A DNA stretch of 64,000 bases from Mangrovimonas yunxiaonensis (GCF_000733475.1 NZ_JPFK01000002.1:261501-325500), one strand, 5' to 3'. Positions 1 to 10,487 are shown, numbered from the stretch's first letter. Notes: a model not told the origin generated them from the sequence alone. Translations and numbers: made by a program.

Positions 1-671
1 AATTAGTTTTAGCCACCACATTGTTAAGCTTTTTAGCCTGTAAGGACACATCAAAAACAACGCTTAACTATACTTATGCCAATGAAGAAAATAGCCTTAA
101 ATGCGAAAATATAGACACAAAACTGTTTACCGAGGCACTTTTATCTTTCGAAGACGACATTACAAAATACTACGACAATAACCTTAACAACAGAAACCGA
201 AATTATTCCCTGTTCTTTAAAAATGCGTCGTCTAATCGCCTAAAACTAGAAGAAATCGTTTCGCCTCACTCCCTAGAGGTTTTTAATGCCCTAAAAACTG
301 AAAAAAACCTTTGGAACCAAGACAACAGTCTTAATTACAACCACCCTATTTTTACATGTATAGGCGGCAAAATTTCCGATAAGGACCTCAGCACCACATT
401 CAATGCCCTAGTATCTACAAACAGCATGCGCAGACCGCTTTATGAAGCTGCCTTAAAAAACAAACACCACCTAATAAGCCAAGACAACTTTTTGGCACTC
501 TATGCCGCGCTTGACTATTATTATGCTGGAATATTTAACATAGACCCTACAAAAGTAACCGAAGAAGTAGAAGTAAGCCAAGAAGCTAAACGCCTAGAAG
601 AGCTTAAGGAAAAGTTGAAAAAAGAAAACGAAACCCCTAATAACGATCCGCACGCTGGCCACAACCATTAA
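1..671 (+). CDS. Lipoprotein of unknown function, 5' truncated by the window edge
   Basis: The reading frame is open from the left edge. The first visible residues (a Leu/Ala/Thr-rich stretch ending LSFLAC) are the hydrophobic core and lipobox of a lipoprotein signal peptide, with the lipidated Cys at 39-41. The true start codon therefore lies before position 1, and the TTG at 21 is not a start. The mature part is about 210 residues, mostly polar, and I recognise no domain. Its C-terminus is Lys/Glu-rich and ends in a His-rich tail (DPHAGHNH), which could bind metal, though that is only a suggestion. It lies 90 bp upstream of scpA on the same strand. Nothing else in the sequence indicates a function. 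Confidence 0.75.
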   Translation, partial: LVLATTLLSFLACKDTSKTTLNYTYANEENSLKCENIDTKLFTEALLSFEDDITKYYDNNLNNRNRNYSLFFKNASSNRLKLEEIVSPHSLEVFNALKTEKNLWNQDNSLNYNHPIFTCIGGKISDKDLSTTFNALVSTNSMRRPLYEAALKNKHHLISQDNFLALYAALDYYYAGIFNIDPTKVTEEVEVSQEAKRLEELKEKLKKENETPNNDPHAGHNH

Positions 672-761
672 TGCCCCGTATGCTAAAAAAAAGGCCATGA
701 TTAATTTAACAACACCTTTTAATGTGCATTTCGATGCTTTTATTCAAAAAACGATTTTATA

Positions 762-2879
762 ATGTCTAGAAAAAACATCCAACATATTACATTAAAAAAG
801 CTAGCGCCCAACAGCACGGCTAAAGAGCCGTTTTTAACAGCAGAAGGCATTGCTTTAAAACAAACCTATACCCCTAACGATTTACAAGACATCGAGCACC
901 TTAATTTTGTCGCGGGTATTGCCCCCAACCTACGCGGTCCTTACAGTACCATGTACGTGCGTAGACCATGGACCATTAGGCAGTATGCTGGGTTTTCTAC
1001 GGCTGAAGAAAGTAATGCGTTTTACAGAAGAAATTTAGCCGCCGGACAAAAAGGCCTTTCGGTAGCTTTCGATTTGGCCACACACCGCGGTTACGATAGC
1101 GACCACGAGCGCGTTGTAGGCGATGTTGGTAAGGCAGGAGTAGCCATCGACTCGGTAGAGGATATGAAAATCCTTTTCGACCAAATTCCCCTAGACAAAA
1201 TGTCGGTTTCCATGACCATGAACGGCGCCGTCCTACCCATTATGGCCTTTTATATTGTGGCCGCCGAAGAGCAAGGTGTAACACCAGAGCAACTGGCTGG
1301 CACCATTCAAAACGACATCTTAAAAGAGTTCATGGTAAGGAACACCTACATCTACCCGCCTACACCATCCATGAAAATTATTTCAGATATTTTCGAGTTT
1401 ACCAGCAACAACATGCCACGTTTTAACAGCATTAGTATTTCAGGCTATCACATGCAGGAAGCCGGCGCTACTTGCGATATTGAGCTGGCCTATACCCTTG
1501 CCGATGGTTTGGAGTATATTAAAACCGGACTTAAGGCTGGCATGGATATCGATTCGTTTGCACCACGGCTATCGTTCTTTTGGGCCATTGGCATGAACCA
1601 TTTTATGGAAATCGCCAAAATGCGTGCAGGCAGGATGCTTTGGGCCAAACTGGTAAAACCGTTTAATCCTAAAAATCCAAAATCCCTAGCTTTAAGAACC
1701 CACTGCCAAACAAGTGGGTGGAGCTTAACAGAACAAGACCCGTTTAACAATGTTGCCAGAACCTGTATAGAAGCGGCAGCAGCGGCCTTTGGCGGTACGC
1801 AAAGCTTACATACCAATGCTTTAGACGAAGCCATTGCATTACCAACCGATTTTTCGGCAAGAATTGCCAGAAACACACAAATTTACCTTCAAGAAGAAAC
1901 CGAAATAACCCGAACCGTAGATCCTTGGGCAGGCAGCTATTATGTTGAAAAACTAACACACGACATTGCCCAAAAAGCTTGGAAACTTATTGAAGAGGTC
2001 GAAGCACTAGGCGGCATGACCAAAGCCATTGAGGCCGGGATACCAAAACTTAGAATTGAAGAAGCTGCTGCTAGAAAGCAAGCCCGTATCGACTCTGGAA
2101 AAGATGTTATTGTTGGGGTTAACAAATACCGTTTAGATAAAGAAGACCCGCTTCAAATTCTTGAAGTCGATAACCAAACCGTAAGACGCCAACAAATAGA
2201 GCGTCTAGAAAAGCTAAAAGCAGAAAGAGATGCCGAAAAAGTAGCAACCGCACTAAAAAGATTAACAGAAGCGGCTAAAACAGGTCGGGAAAATTTATTA
2301 GCTTTAGCAATAGAAGCTGCGAGAAACCGAGCAACTTTGGGCGAAATAAGTGCTGCCCTAGAAACCCAATTCGGGCGTTATAAGGCACAAATAAAATCCT
2401 TTTCAGGCGTGTACAGTAAAGAAGTAAAAGACGACGATTCCTTTAAAAAAGCCAAAGCATTGGCCGACATATTTGCCGAGCAAGATGGTCGCAGACCCCG
2501 TATTATGATTGCAAAAATGGGACAAGATGGCCACGACCGTGGTGCAAAAGTTGTTGCCACCGGTTATGCCGATGTAGGTTTTGATGTGGATATTGGCCCA
2601 TTGTTCCAAACACCTAAAGAAGCGGCCAAACAGGCTGTAGAAAACGACGTGCATGTTTTAGGCGTATCGTCCTTGGCTGCTGGTCACAAAACTTTGGTCC
2701 CACAAGTTATTGAAGAATTAAAAAAGTACAACCGCGAAGATATTATGGTTATTGTTGGCGGGGTAATTCCCAAACAGGACTACCAATATTTATTTGATGC
2801 GGGGGCGGTAGCTGTTTTTGGTCCAGGAACCAAAATTAGCGATGCTGCCATTAAAATTCTTGAGATTTTAATTGATTAA
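762..2879 (+). CDS. scpA: Methylmalonyl-CoA mutase, large (catalytic) subunit
   Basis: This cytoplasmic, adenosylcobalamin-dependent enzyme interconverts succinyl-CoA and (R)-methylmalonyl-CoA, linking propionate/odd-chain and branched amino acid metabolism to the TCA cycle. The 705 residues match the usual catalytic-subunit length. The N-terminal TIM barrel covers roughly residues 40-560 and contains the substrate-channel segment around the [11 protein letters not shown] motif. The C-terminal B12-binding Rossmann domain (about 575-705) carries DGHDRG at 589-594, where His591 is the lower axial cobalt ligand. The partner small subunit (mutA-like) is not visible and is probably upstream, outside the window. 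The stop codon overlaps the convergent M48 protease gene by 4 bp. The family is certain. The alternative symbol mutB is used for the same subunit in other genomes. Confidence 0.97.
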   Translation: MSRKNIQHITLKKLAPNSTAKEPFLTAEGIALKQTYTPNDLQDIEHLNFVAGIAPNLRGPYSTMYVRRPWTIRQYAGFSTAEESNAFYRRNLAAGQKGLSVAFDLATHRGYDSDHERVVGDVGKAGVAIDSVEDMKILFDQIPLDKMSVSMTMNGAVLPIMAFYIVAAEEQGVTPEQLAGTIQNDILKEFMVRNTYIYPPTPSMKIISDIFEFTSNNMPRFNSISISGYHMQEAGATCDIELAYTLADGLEYIKTGLKAGMDIDSFAPRLSFFWAIGMNHFMEIAKMRAGRMLWAKLVKPFNPKNPKSLALRTHCQTSGWSLTEQDPFNNVARTCIEAAAAAFGGTQSLHTNALDEAIALPTDFSARIARNTQIYLQEETEITRTVDPWAGSYYVEKLTHDIAQKAWKLIEEVEALGGMTKAIEAGIPKLRIEEAAARKQARIDSGKDVIVGVNKYRLDKEDPLQILEVDNQTVRRQQIERLEKLKAERDAEKVATALKRLTEAAKTGRENLLALAIEAARNRATLGEISAALETQFGRYKAQIKSFSGVYSKEVKDDDSFKKAKALADIFAEQDGRRPRIMIAKMGQDGHDRGAKVVATGYADVGFDVDIGPLFQTPKEAAKQAVENDVHVLGVSSLAAGHKTLVPQVIEELKKYNREDIMVIVGGVIPKQDYQYLFDAGAVAVFGPGTKISDAAIKILEILID

Positions 2880-4111
2880 CTCTGCTTTAATTTTTTAACA
2901 CGTTGCCATAAGGTTGGGTGCGAATAATGCACAAACACATATGCAGGGTGCGGTGTAAGATTACTCAGGCTGTTTTTACTTAGTTTTTTTAACGAACTAA
3001 CTAATGGCGCTGCTTTATAGGTTTGCTTGGCATACGCATCGGCTTGGTACTCAAACGTTCTAGAAAACCAGTTCATGAGCAATCCCGTAAGTTCTGAAAT
3101 GGGCGCATACAACATACCAAAAGCAATAAGCCCCACATGAAAACTTGGCGTTTCTACACCTATGGCTTGCGACAACAAGGGATTTGATATAAAAATGGCC
3201 AACACGTAAAGCATGATTCCAGCCAGTAAAATAGAGGCTATTAAATTAAAAATAATATGCCTCTTCTTGTAATGTCCAACTTCGTGCGCCAAAACTGCAA
3301 CAATTTCTTCTTCATCTAAATCGTCAATTAAAGTATCGTAAAGCGTGATGCGCTTTTCTCGGCCAAATCCAGAGAAATAGGCATTGGCTTTTGAACTTCT
3401 TTTAGAACCATCAATAACAAAAATCTTATCCAATGTAAAGCCCACTGAGTTTGCATATTCAGAAATCTTATCACGTAAACTCCCAGCCTCCAAAGGGGTT
3501 TGTTTATTAAACAACGGTACAATTAAGCGCGCATAAAACATATTCATAACCACCGTAAAAACAGTTATTAGCCCCCAGGCATATACCCAAAACTGGGTTT
3601 TGGTAAGTTGGTAAAACCAAACAATCAATGCCAAGATTCCCCCGCCTACAATTGCAGTCATAAGCAAACCCTTAAGCTTGTCTAGCACAAACGTTTTAAG
3701 GGTTGTTTTGTTAAACCCAAAACGCGCTTCAATAACAAAGGTTCTGTAATATGAAAACGGGGTTGTTAGGATATCGCTCCCAAGCATAATAATACCGAAA
3801 AAAATTAAGGCCACGGCAATAGGGCTATCGCTAAAGGTTCTTGCAAACGTATCGACATATTCAAACCCATCAAACAGTAAAAAGGCAAGCGTTAGCACCA
3901 ATGAAAATGTAGAAGTCACGAGCCCAAAGCGATAATTGGTTTTTTTATAAGCTTGGGATGTTTTGTACGCTTCGGCATCAAAAACATCTTCAAGCTCCTC
4001 GGGAACTGGATCGTTGTAATGCTTGGCATTTAAAGCATCTAAAACCTTATCTACAATAAAGTTTACACTAAGTATGCCTAAAATGATATAAAATAGAGCA
4101 GTTGCTGTCAT
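2876..4111 (-). CDS. M48 family integral membrane metalloprotease (Ste24/CAAX protease-like)
   Basis: A 411-residue, multi-pass membrane zinc protease. The HEVGH motif is at residues 276-280 and the third ligand Glu is near 354 (in FEYQADAY), the gluzincin arrangement of Ste24. Hydrophobic segments occur near 5-20, 65-80, 98-115, 150-170, 175-195, 287-310 and 325-345, matching the seven-helix Ste24 barrel. In eukaryotes the family processes CAAX proteins. In bacteria, which lack prenylated CAAX proteins, it is thought to act on membrane or misfolded proteins; the substrate here is unknown. The start codon directly abuts the stop of the upstream RNA methyltransferase gene, so the two are probably cotranscribed. 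Its 3' end overlaps scpA by 4 bp. Confidence 0.93.
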   Translation of the reverse strand: MTATALFYIILGILSVNFIVDKVLDALNAKHYNDPVPEELEDVFDAEAYKTSQAYKKTNYRFGLVTSTFSLVLTLAFLLFDGFEYVDTFARTFSDSPIAVALIFFGIIMLGSDILTTPFSYYRTFVIEARFGFNKTTLKTFVLDKLKGLLMTAIVGGGILALIVWFYQLTKTQFWVYAWGLITVFTVVMNMFYARLIVPLFNKQTPLEAGSLRDKISEYANSVGFTLDKIFVIDGSKRSSKANAYFSGFGREKRITLYDTLIDDLDEEEIVAVLAHEVGHYKKRHIIFNLIASILLAGIMLYVLAIFISNPLLSQAIGVETPSFHVGLIAFGMLYAPISELTGLLMNWFSRTFEYQADAYAKQTYKAAPLVSSLKKLSKNSLSNLTPHPAYVFVHYSHPTLWQRVKKLKQS

Positions 4112-4909
4112 TTACTTAAAGTTTCGTTGTCTTTTGGCTTCAAAAACAAGAATGCCTGCCGCTACGGAAACATTCATCGAATCGATTTCTCCTTGCATGG
4201 GGATGATGATATTTTGTGTGGAATGTTGCAACCAATCGTCGCTTAAGCCAGTGGCTTCGGTTCCTACAACCAGGGCGGTTGGCTTGGTAAAATCTTGGAG
4301 GTAATATGCTTCTGAAGCCTGTAAGGCTGCACAAAAAACACGAATTCCGTTTTGGTTTAAAAACGTTAGTATTTCGGCGGTTGTTCCCATCGCAATGGGT
4401 TTTGTAAAAACGCATCCTACACTAGACCTTATAATGTTGGGGTTGTACAAATCGGTTTTTGGATTGGCAATAATAACGGCCGCTACATTGGCAGCATCGG
4501 CCGTTCGCAATAAGGCTCCAATGTTCCCTGGTTTTTCGGGGGCTTCGGCCACTAGAACCAAAGGGTTGTCTTGATTAAATTGAATGTGGCTTAACAAATG
4601 TGATTTGGCTTTTGCCACCGCAATAACCCCTTCGGTAGTGCTTCTATGTGCTAATTTTTGAAAGACGTCTAAGGATATTTCTATAATATCGATCCCGTTC
4701 TCTCCCAATAATTTGGCTTCACTTTCAGAAAATAAATCCGGATAGAACAACAGGGTTTCTATGGTGTAGCCTCCTTTTATGGCCAAAGACAATTCGCGTT
4801 TACCCTCAATAAGAAAGAAGCCCGTTTTTTTGCGTTCCCGCGATTTCTCTTTAAGCTGAAACAACTGCTTTACAAAGGCATTTTGTGTGCTATGTATGGT
4901 TTTATGCAT
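4112..4909 (-). CDS. TrmH/SpoU family RNA 2'-O-methyltransferase
   Basis: A 265-residue SPOUT-class enzyme predicted to transfer a methyl group from S-adenosylmethionine to a ribose 2'-OH in rRNA or tRNA. The N-terminal part (about 1-95) resembles the substrate-binding domain of RNA methyltransferases. The catalytic knot follows, with the three SpoU motifs visible: PGNIGALLRTADA, then VVGTEATGLSDDW, then a C-terminal NVSVAAGILVFE. The exact target nucleotide cannot be read from the sequence; RlmB- and TrmH-like activities are both possible. It is the first gene of a two-gene unit with the M48 protease, with no intervening base. A terminator from the upstream amidohydrolase genes lies just before it. 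Confidence 0.92.
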   Translation of the reverse strand: MHKTIHSTQNAFVKQLFQLKEKSRERKKTGFFLIEGKRELSLAIKGGYTIETLLFYPDLFSESEAKLLGENGIDIIEISLDVFQKLAHRSTTEGVIAVAKAKSHLLSHIQFNQDNPLVLVAEAPEKPGNIGALLRTADAANVAAVIIANPKTDLYNPNIIRSSVGCVFTKPIAMGTTAEILTFLNQNGIRVFCAALQASEAYYLQDFTKPTALVVGTEATGLSDDWLQHSTQNIIIPMQGEIDSMNVSVAAGILVFEAKRQRNFK

Positions 4910-4947
4910 AACAGCAAAGGTATAACTATTCGTAAAATTCTGGCGAT

Positions 4948-4980
4948 AAAAAAAGCGTGTTATACAAACCCGCTTTTCTT
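4948..4980 (-). terminator. Rho-independent terminator of the amidohydrolase pair
   Basis: Read on the minus strand, an AAAAGCG arm and a CGCTTTT arm, extended by inner GTT/AAC pairs, form a stem followed by a run of T. It lies immediately after the stop of the shorter amidohydrolase and before the RNA methyltransferase gene, so it would end the amidohydrolase transcript. Confidence 0.7.
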
Positions 4981-4984
4981 ATCA

Positions 4985-6292
4985 CTATTGATTTTTATAT
5001 TTGTTAGAATAGCGTTTCCAAAGGTTGGTTTGATGGCTTTCCAAACTAATATCGCGACCATCGACAAACGCTCTTTCCAGCATATTGGTACGCATATCCA
5101 ATGCATCGCCCTCACTAATAAATAAGGTAGCGCTTTTCCCTACTTCCAAGGAACCGTATGTTTGATCAATACCCAGTATTTTAGCGGCATTTAGGGTAAT
5201 AAGCTGAAGGGCTTGCTCTTTGCTCAAGCCATAGGCCACCGTGGTGCCTGCCAAAAATGGCAAATTTCGGGCATGCATACGCTCCATATCGCCACTGTTT
5301 TCTAAGGCTACCAATAACCCTGCATCGGTTAGAACTTTTGCCAACTTAAAAGGTTGGTCGTAAGCATCGTCTGTATGCTTAGGTAAAGAATGTACCCGCC
5401 TAATTAATACCGGTACGTTATTGTGTTTTAACAAACTGGCCACTTGAAGGGCTTGCTCTCCCCCAACAACAACCATGTTTTTTATGCCGTATTCGTTCTT
5501 AAAATTTACGGCATCGGTAATGGCCTTGGCATCGTTAACGTGGACATATAATTTTTTACTCCCATCGAACAGCCCCCGAACGGCTTCAAACGGAAGATGC
5601 TTTATGGGTTTATCGCCATTTAGGTAAGCTTGGCTTTGCTTTATAAAATGGGTTACCTCCTGCACTTGCTTTGTATAATTTTCGTTAGGTTTTAAACCTG
5701 GGGCTTCGCCTTTCCACCAACGGCCGCGCGCAAAGCTATTGGGCCAATTTACATGCACACCATCATCTACCTTAATTGCAGCATCTTCCCAATTCCAAGC
5801 GTCGAACTGCACTATGGAAGACGTTCCTGATATACGTCCGCCACGCGGTGTTATTTGCCCTAAAAGTACGCCATTGGGCCGTATTGTTTCTATAATTTTA
5901 GATTCGGCATTGTAGGCGATTAAACTTCTTATGTGCGGGTTTAAATGGCCTATTTCGGCATCGTCGTCAGAAGCTCTTACGGCATCAATCTCTACCAAGC
6001 CTAATGTTGAATTAGGAATGATAAACCCCGGGTAAACATGTTTTCCTGCGGCATTAATGACTTCCATGTTGCTTATATCTATTTTTACCACGCTAGCCTC
6101 GGCTACGGTTGTTAGCTTACCTGCTTTAAAAATAAGTACGCTATTTTCAATAATTTCTCCATTACCAATATGGGCGGTTGCTCCCATAATTGCAATAGGT
6201 TTTGTTTGCTTTGGTGCTGGTGTTTGCTGTGCCATTACAAGTGAAGCGCACAACAGATATACGATTGCTATGTTTTGTTTTAAGTGTTTCAT
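4985..6292 (-). CDS. Secreted amidohydrolase-family protein, metal site degenerate
   Basis: About 435 residues from the ATG at 6292. I prefer this start because it gives a clean signal peptide (MKHLKQ, a hydrophobic core, then an AQQ cleavage region) and leaves 11 bp after the upstream stop. A start at 6331 would add 13 residues inside the upstream gene. The fold is imidazolonepropionase-like: an N-terminal beta part (IMGATAHIGNGEIIE), a barrel and a C-terminal LGSLEVGKSATLFIS-type strand. The hallmark PGFIDxHxH metal motif reads PGFIIPNST (about 88-96), so both His ligands are absent. It is therefore probably not a classical binuclear hydrolase; it may be a partner or chaperone of the neighbouring 989-residue protein. 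It is exported to the periplasm. Confidence 0.85.
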   Translation of the reverse strand: MKHLKQNIAIVYLLCASLVMAQQTPAPKQTKPIAIMGATAHIGNGEIIENSVLIFKAGKLTTVAEASVVKIDISNMEVINAAGKHVYPGFIIPNSTLGLVEIDAVRASDDDAEIGHLNPHIRSLIAYNAESKIIETIRPNGVLLGQITPRGGRISGTSSIVQFDAWNWEDAAIKVDDGVHVNWPNSFARGRWWKGEAPGLKPNENYTKQVQEVTHFIKQSQAYLNGDKPIKHLPFEAVRGLFDGSKKLYVHVNDAKAITDAVNFKNEYGIKNMVVVGGEQALQVASLLKHNNVPVLIRRVHSLPKHTDDAYDQPFKLAKVLTDAGLLVALENSGDMERMHARNLPFLAGTTVAYGLSKEQALQLITLNAAKILGIDQTYGSLEVGKSATLFISEGDALDMRTNMLERAFVDGRDISLESHQTNLWKRYSNKYKNQ

Positions 6293-6303
6293 TTGTAATA
6301 ATT

Positions 6304-9273
6304 TTAAAATTGGTGATCCATGGTATCGCAATGAAAATGCGGCTCCTCTTTTTTCTTTACAGCTTGGGTTTTTAACCCTTTTTCCTTGGCCTGCAGCATC
6401 ATGTTAATAAGCTGGTTTTTTTCTTTTTTAATAGCTGCACGTGCCTCTCTATCGGTTTCAAGGTCAAAGTAAACGGCTCCTTCTATTAAGGTTTTTTCGG
6501 CCTTGGCGTATACAGAAAGTGGGTGGTCCGACCACAGGACAACATCGGCATCCTTGCCCACTTTTATGCTTCCAACACGGTGGTCGATATGTAATAATTT
6601 TGCCGGATTTAAGGTTATAAATTTCCAAGCGTCCTCTTCGCTAACACCTCCGTATTTTACTGCTTTGGCAGCTTCCTGGTTTAAGCGCCTAGACATTTCG
6701 GCATCGTCGCTATTAATAGCCACTGTAACCCCTTGATTGTGCATGATGGAGGCGTTATACGGAATGGCATCGTTAACTTCAAACTTATAAGCCCACCAAT
6801 CGCTAAAGGTCGATCCACCAACACCATGTTCAACCATTTTATCGGCCACTTTGTATCCTTCGAGAATATGAGTAAACGTGTTGATGTTAAAATTGAAGCG
6901 CTCGGCAACCTTCATAAGCATGTTAATTTCACTTTGCACATAAGAGTGGCACGAGATGAAACGCTCTTTGTTTAGGATTTCGGCCAAAACCTCCAACTCG
7001 ATATCTTTTCTATAGGGTTTCCCACTTTTTTTATGGGCATCGTACGCCTTGGCTCTGGTAAAATAATCCATATAAACTTGCTCTACCCCCATTCTAGTTT
7101 GCGGAAAGCGATCGCGGTTTCCCCAATTGGATTGTTTTACGTTTTCCCCCAAAGCAAACTTGATAAATTTTGGGGTATTGCTATACACTAAATTATTGGC
7201 TGTTTCGCCCCATTTTAGTTTAATAATGGCCGAACGCCCGCCAATAGGATTCGCAGAACCGTGCAAGATTTGTATGGAGGTTACACCACCTGCTAAATTT
7301 CTATAAATGTCAATGTCTGAAGGGTCTAAAACATCTGTTATAGAAACTTCTGCTGAAGAGTTCTGCCCGCCTTCGTTAATTGATGAAGCCGCAATATGCG
7401 AGTGTTCATCAACAATTCCTGCGGTTAAATGCTTTCCTGCCGCATCGATAACTGTTGCGCGCCCGGCAGAAAGGTTTTTGCCTATTTTTGCGATTTTCCC
7501 GTCCTTTATCAAAACGTCTGTCGCCTCTAAAACACCATCGGTTTCATTGGTCCAAACCGTGGCATGTTTAAATAATATGGTTTCCTGCTTTGGCAACGAT
7601 TTAAAACCGTAAGCCGTATTGGGAAACGTTATGGGCAGTATGGTTTTTTCGTCATCAGGCGTGTCTTTTTTACCGGTATCTTTTTCATCTGCTATCGTAT
7701 AAACAGCATAAAATGGCACCGATTGACCATTTGACAATGTGGCTTCCCCCTTTAGGTTTTTTGAAGCCTCGACACTGGCAGCAATTCTTACAAATGCTGG
7801 TTTGGTTGTATCTTTTTCTGTTATGGCAAGCATTACCCAATTGTTGGAGTAAGACAATTTAGACCCTCGTTTTAGGCCAGCCGTCGTCACTTCTGCTTGT
7901 AGTTTTGTGGGTTCACCTTTTATATTCATGCTAAAATCCTCACCCGCTAATGTAAACGTGTAATCACCACGAATATCCAACTGGTCTTTATCTGCAAAGG
8001 CTAGAGCCTCACCTTGAATCCAGTGTTCGAATACTGTTGTCTTGGCATTAAAAATATCGCCAGATGTTACTATAAAATTTGCCCATGCCCCTTTATTAAG
8101 ATGTCCCAACGTTTGGGAATTGCCCAAAACGCGAGCGGGAATGGTGGTTAAAGCTTCGAGGGCACTTTCTTTTGACAACCCATAGGCAATGGCTTTGCTT
8201 AGATTGCCCATAAATTCTTTTGGCGACTTTAACCCATTTGTTGTAAATGTAAATGGCACATTATTCGCTGCTAAAATTTTAGCATTGGCCGGCCTTTGGT
8301 TCCATTGGCGCATATCGCTTAAGGACAGTTGTGTTGCAAAAAAAGGGTTTTCCACATCGTAGGCATCAGGGAACTTTAGCGGCAGTATAAATGTTGTATT
8401 GGCGCTTTTTACATCCTCTATACGTTCGTACTCATCGCCTCCGCCAACTAATACATATTGAACCCCCGACTCATCACCTACTTTATCGGCGCGCAAGGCA
8501 TCCATTCTACTACTTGTAACAAAAATTTGTGGTAAGTTTTTGTTTTTATTGAATGCTTCTAAAGATAAATCGGTTGTTTCTATGTGGCCATTGGCATACC
8601 AATCGGCATCGATATAAAGTTGTCTTAACAACGCCATACTTCCCATAATAGAAGATGGATAGGCTTGCTTAGATGTTGTGCTCTTTTTAAACGACAAATA
8701 TTGGGCAGACTGGTCGCTTAAAATTCTATTGGCGTTATTACCATTGTTGTTTAGTGCTACCAAAACACCCGTTCCCCGCACAATACCATCTTGAATGTGC
8801 GTGTTTAACACCCCAAATCCTGCTTTTAAAAATTCGCTTGCCTTTTTCGCATCATAGGTAAACCGATCAATCGCGTTGTTTTCGGGCATAACATGATCGT
8901 TCCAATAATACCCTGTTCTATTGGGCGCATACTGTGATTTATTTTCAGTGCCTTCTGCTCTAGACGGTTTTCCTACGCCAAAATCGGCATACAGATCAAT
9001 AAATGAGGGGTAAATTGTTTTGCCCTTTAAATCGACAACCACACTGTTTTTGGGTATGGTCACCGACTTACCACTAGCTACAATTTTGCCGTCTTTAATT
9101 AGAAGCGTGCCATTGTCGACAACTTGATTGTGGGTGACGTAAATCTTGGCATTGGTTAACGCCGTGTAATTGGTATTCTTGGCTTTCACGCCATCGTTTT
9201 TCGGAAAATACTCCTGTGCATAAAACGTAAAACAGCACAAGCATGCAAAAAGCAACGCAATAAATTTGCTCAT
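6304..9273 (-). CDS. Secreted tandem amidohydrolase fusion
   Basis: A 989-residue protein with a Sec signal peptide (first 20 residues, ending FYAQ) and two amidohydrolase modules. The first (about 35-440) has the fold but lacks the metal motif: PSFIDLYAD at 89-97 stands where PGxIDxHxH is expected. After a linker of about 120 residues, the second module (about 565-950) is intact: HSH at 624-626, His776, His802 and Asp856 in NSDDAE are the expected metal and catalytic residues. The substrate is unknown; related proteins are annotated as imidazolonepropionase- or prolidase-like. The 3' neighbour is a separate degenerate amidohydrolase 11 bp away, surely in the same operon. The module order (inactive then active) is a notable feature of the pair. 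Confidence 0.9.
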   Translation of the reverse strand: MSKFIALLFACLCCFTFYAQEYFPKNDGVKAKNTNYTALTNAKIYVTHNQVVDNGTLLIKDGKIVASGKSVTIPKNSVVVDLKGKTIYPSFIDLYADFGVGKPSRAEGTENKSQYAPNRTGYYWNDHVMPENNAIDRFTYDAKKASEFLKAGFGVLNTHIQDGIVRGTGVLVALNNNGNNANRILSDQSAQYLSFKKSTTSKQAYPSSIMGSMALLRQLYIDADWYANGHIETTDLSLEAFNKNKNLPQIFVTSSRMDALRADKVGDESGVQYVLVGGGDEYERIEDVKSANTTFILPLKFPDAYDVENPFFATQLSLSDMRQWNQRPANAKILAANNVPFTFTTNGLKSPKEFMGNLSKAIAYGLSKESALEALTTIPARVLGNSQTLGHLNKGAWANFIVTSGDIFNAKTTVFEHWIQGEALAFADKDQLDIRGDYTFTLAGEDFSMNIKGEPTKLQAEVTTAGLKRGSKLSYSNNWVMLAITEKDTTKPAFVRIAASVEASKNLKGEATLSNGQSVPFYAVYTIADEKDTGKKDTPDDEKTILPITFPNTAYGFKSLPKQETILFKHATVWTNETDGVLEATDVLIKDGKIAKIGKNLSAGRATVIDAAGKHLTAGIVDEHSHIAASSINEGGQNSSAEVSITDVLDPSDIDIYRNLAGGVTSIQILHGSANPIGGRSAIIKLKWGETANNLVYSNTPKFIKFALGENVKQSNWGNRDRFPQTRMGVEQVYMDYFTRAKAYDAHKKSGKPYRKDIELEVLAEILNKERFISCHSYVQSEINMLMKVAERFNFNINTFTHILEGYKVADKMVEHGVGGSTFSDWWAYKFEVNDAIPYNASIMHNQGVTVAINSDDAEMSRRLNQEAAKAVKYGGVSEEDAWKFITLNPAKLLHIDHRVGSIKVGKDADVVLWSDHPLSVYAKAEKTLIEGAVYFDLETDREARAAIKKEKNQLINMMLQAKEKGLKTQAVKKKEEPHFHCDTMDHQF

Positions 9274-9337
9274 GTTTAGTTAGTTAAAGGTGTTGGTGTC
9301 CTAAAGATAGACATTTAAGGTAGTTTTTTAAGAAAAA

Positions 9338-10414
9338 CTACGGGGTTTTAACGTTTGTCGACGCCATGTAGTTTACCAACAATGCCACCACATAGCTATA
9401 GCTTTTCATACCATCGGTTTGGTTATTGGCCTTTAAAAAACCATCATACGTTACCTTAAAAATAGGCTCTAAAGGATTTTCATAGCTATCCCAAAATTCT
9501 TGCAACTCTCGGTAGTTTTTCAATATCCCAACATTCACCTTGGCTTTTAGGGTTTCATAAGCATCAGGATCCCTTCGGTATACTTCAACCAAACAATGCT
9601 TTAATGCAAAAATAATTCCCGAGTAATTAAAATACTTATCAGGATGTTTTGTCGCTGCCAAAATACCTATAAAGTTAGCTTCATTTTCTGCTGCAAATCC
9701 CAACTGATGTGCCACTTCGTGAGAGGCTATCATGGGGATTCTAAAATTTGGCACCAAATAATCTACATGCGCCTCATTGGTTAACGGGTTTAAGTACCCA
9801 CTAAACCCCATATAGGTTAAAGGTAGGCTGAACAAGGCCTTTTTAATGCTTCGTGGTTGATAATCCAAACTTGGAAACTCTATTTTTAAACGATGAAACC
9901 CTTCGGGAACCATTTTAAAAACCGTGCCATTGCTATAAGGCGAAACCACCTTTTTGGTACTGTCTTGTGTAATATTTAAATGCCGTGTGTTGGCCTGTGC
10001 TATTAGCTGTTCTGTGGTTAACAACAATTGCGCTGTTGTATAGTTAGCTTCCAGACCCAAGTTTTTGTGTAGTGGTAACCGGTAATAATTTAATCCCCAT
10101 AATAAATGAAAGGCCAAGTAAACAACCGAAACGGCACAAAACACATCAATAAAAAACCCTTTAAAGTCCGATTTTAACCGTTTTATATTCAAAACCAACC
10201 ACCTAACCATATAAATTATGGCCAAAGCGTAAAACACATCGCCAAAAGAAAAAGGCAACCAGCCAAACATATACCTAAACCATTTGGATATAAAAGGGTA
10301 CAACCCCTTGCTATATACCAATTCCACCGAGTTAGGATGGGCAGATAACCATTTAACCAATAAAATTTGCGGCAGGATAGATAATGCGATTAGCAGTTTT
10401 TTATTTTTTGGCAT
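9338..10414 (-). CDS. DUF3810 membrane protein with HExxH motif
   Basis: A 358-residue protein of the DUF3810 type common in Bacteroidota. Hydrophobic segments lie near 7-22, 55-75 and 90-107, followed by a large extracytoplasmic part. That part contains HEVAHQLGF at 232-240, followed by an acidic cluster (Glu243, Glu245), as in gluzincin zinc proteases. This suggests a membrane-anchored metallopeptidase, but no activity is established for the family that I can name. It is divergently transcribed from pepD, with a 73-bp intergenic region holding the pepD promoter. It stands alone on its strand, downstream of nothing and upstream of the amidohydrolase fusion by 64 bp. Confidence 0.88.
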   Translation of the reverse strand: MPKNKKLLIALSILPQILLVKWLSAHPNSVELVYSKGLYPFISKWFRYMFGWLPFSFGDVFYALAIIYMVRWLVLNIKRLKSDFKGFFIDVFCAVSVVYLAFHLLWGLNYYRLPLHKNLGLEANYTTAQLLLTTEQLIAQANTRHLNITQDSTKKVVSPYSNGTVFKMVPEGFHRLKIEFPSLDYQPRSIKKALFSLPLTYMGFSGYLNPLTNEAHVDYLVPNFRIPMIASHEVAHQLGFAAENEANFIGILAATKHPDKYFNYSGIIFALKHCLVEVYRRDPDAYETLKAKVNVGILKNYRELQEFWDSYENPLEPIFKVTYDGFLKANNQTDGMKSYSYVVALLVNYMASTNVKTP

Positions 10415-10459
10415 GTTCCAAAATTAATGAAATCTTTATAATACTCCTCAAGTTATTTT

Positions 10460-10467
10460 TACCTTTG
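10460..10467 (+). promoter_or_regulatory. Candidate -7 box of pepD (TACCTTTG)
   Basis: An exact TAnnTTTG match lies 20 bp before the pepD ATG, in the short divergent intergenic region. The matching upstream -33 element is not clear, so this rests on the -7 box and its position. Confidence 0.55.
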
Positions 10468-10487
10468 CAAAACTAAAATTTACCATT

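Noticed and set aside
1490-2654. Several antisense ORFs inside scpA
   Set aside because: They lie within a clear methylmalonyl-CoA mutase and have no family features; high-codon-bias genes often leave antisense frames open.
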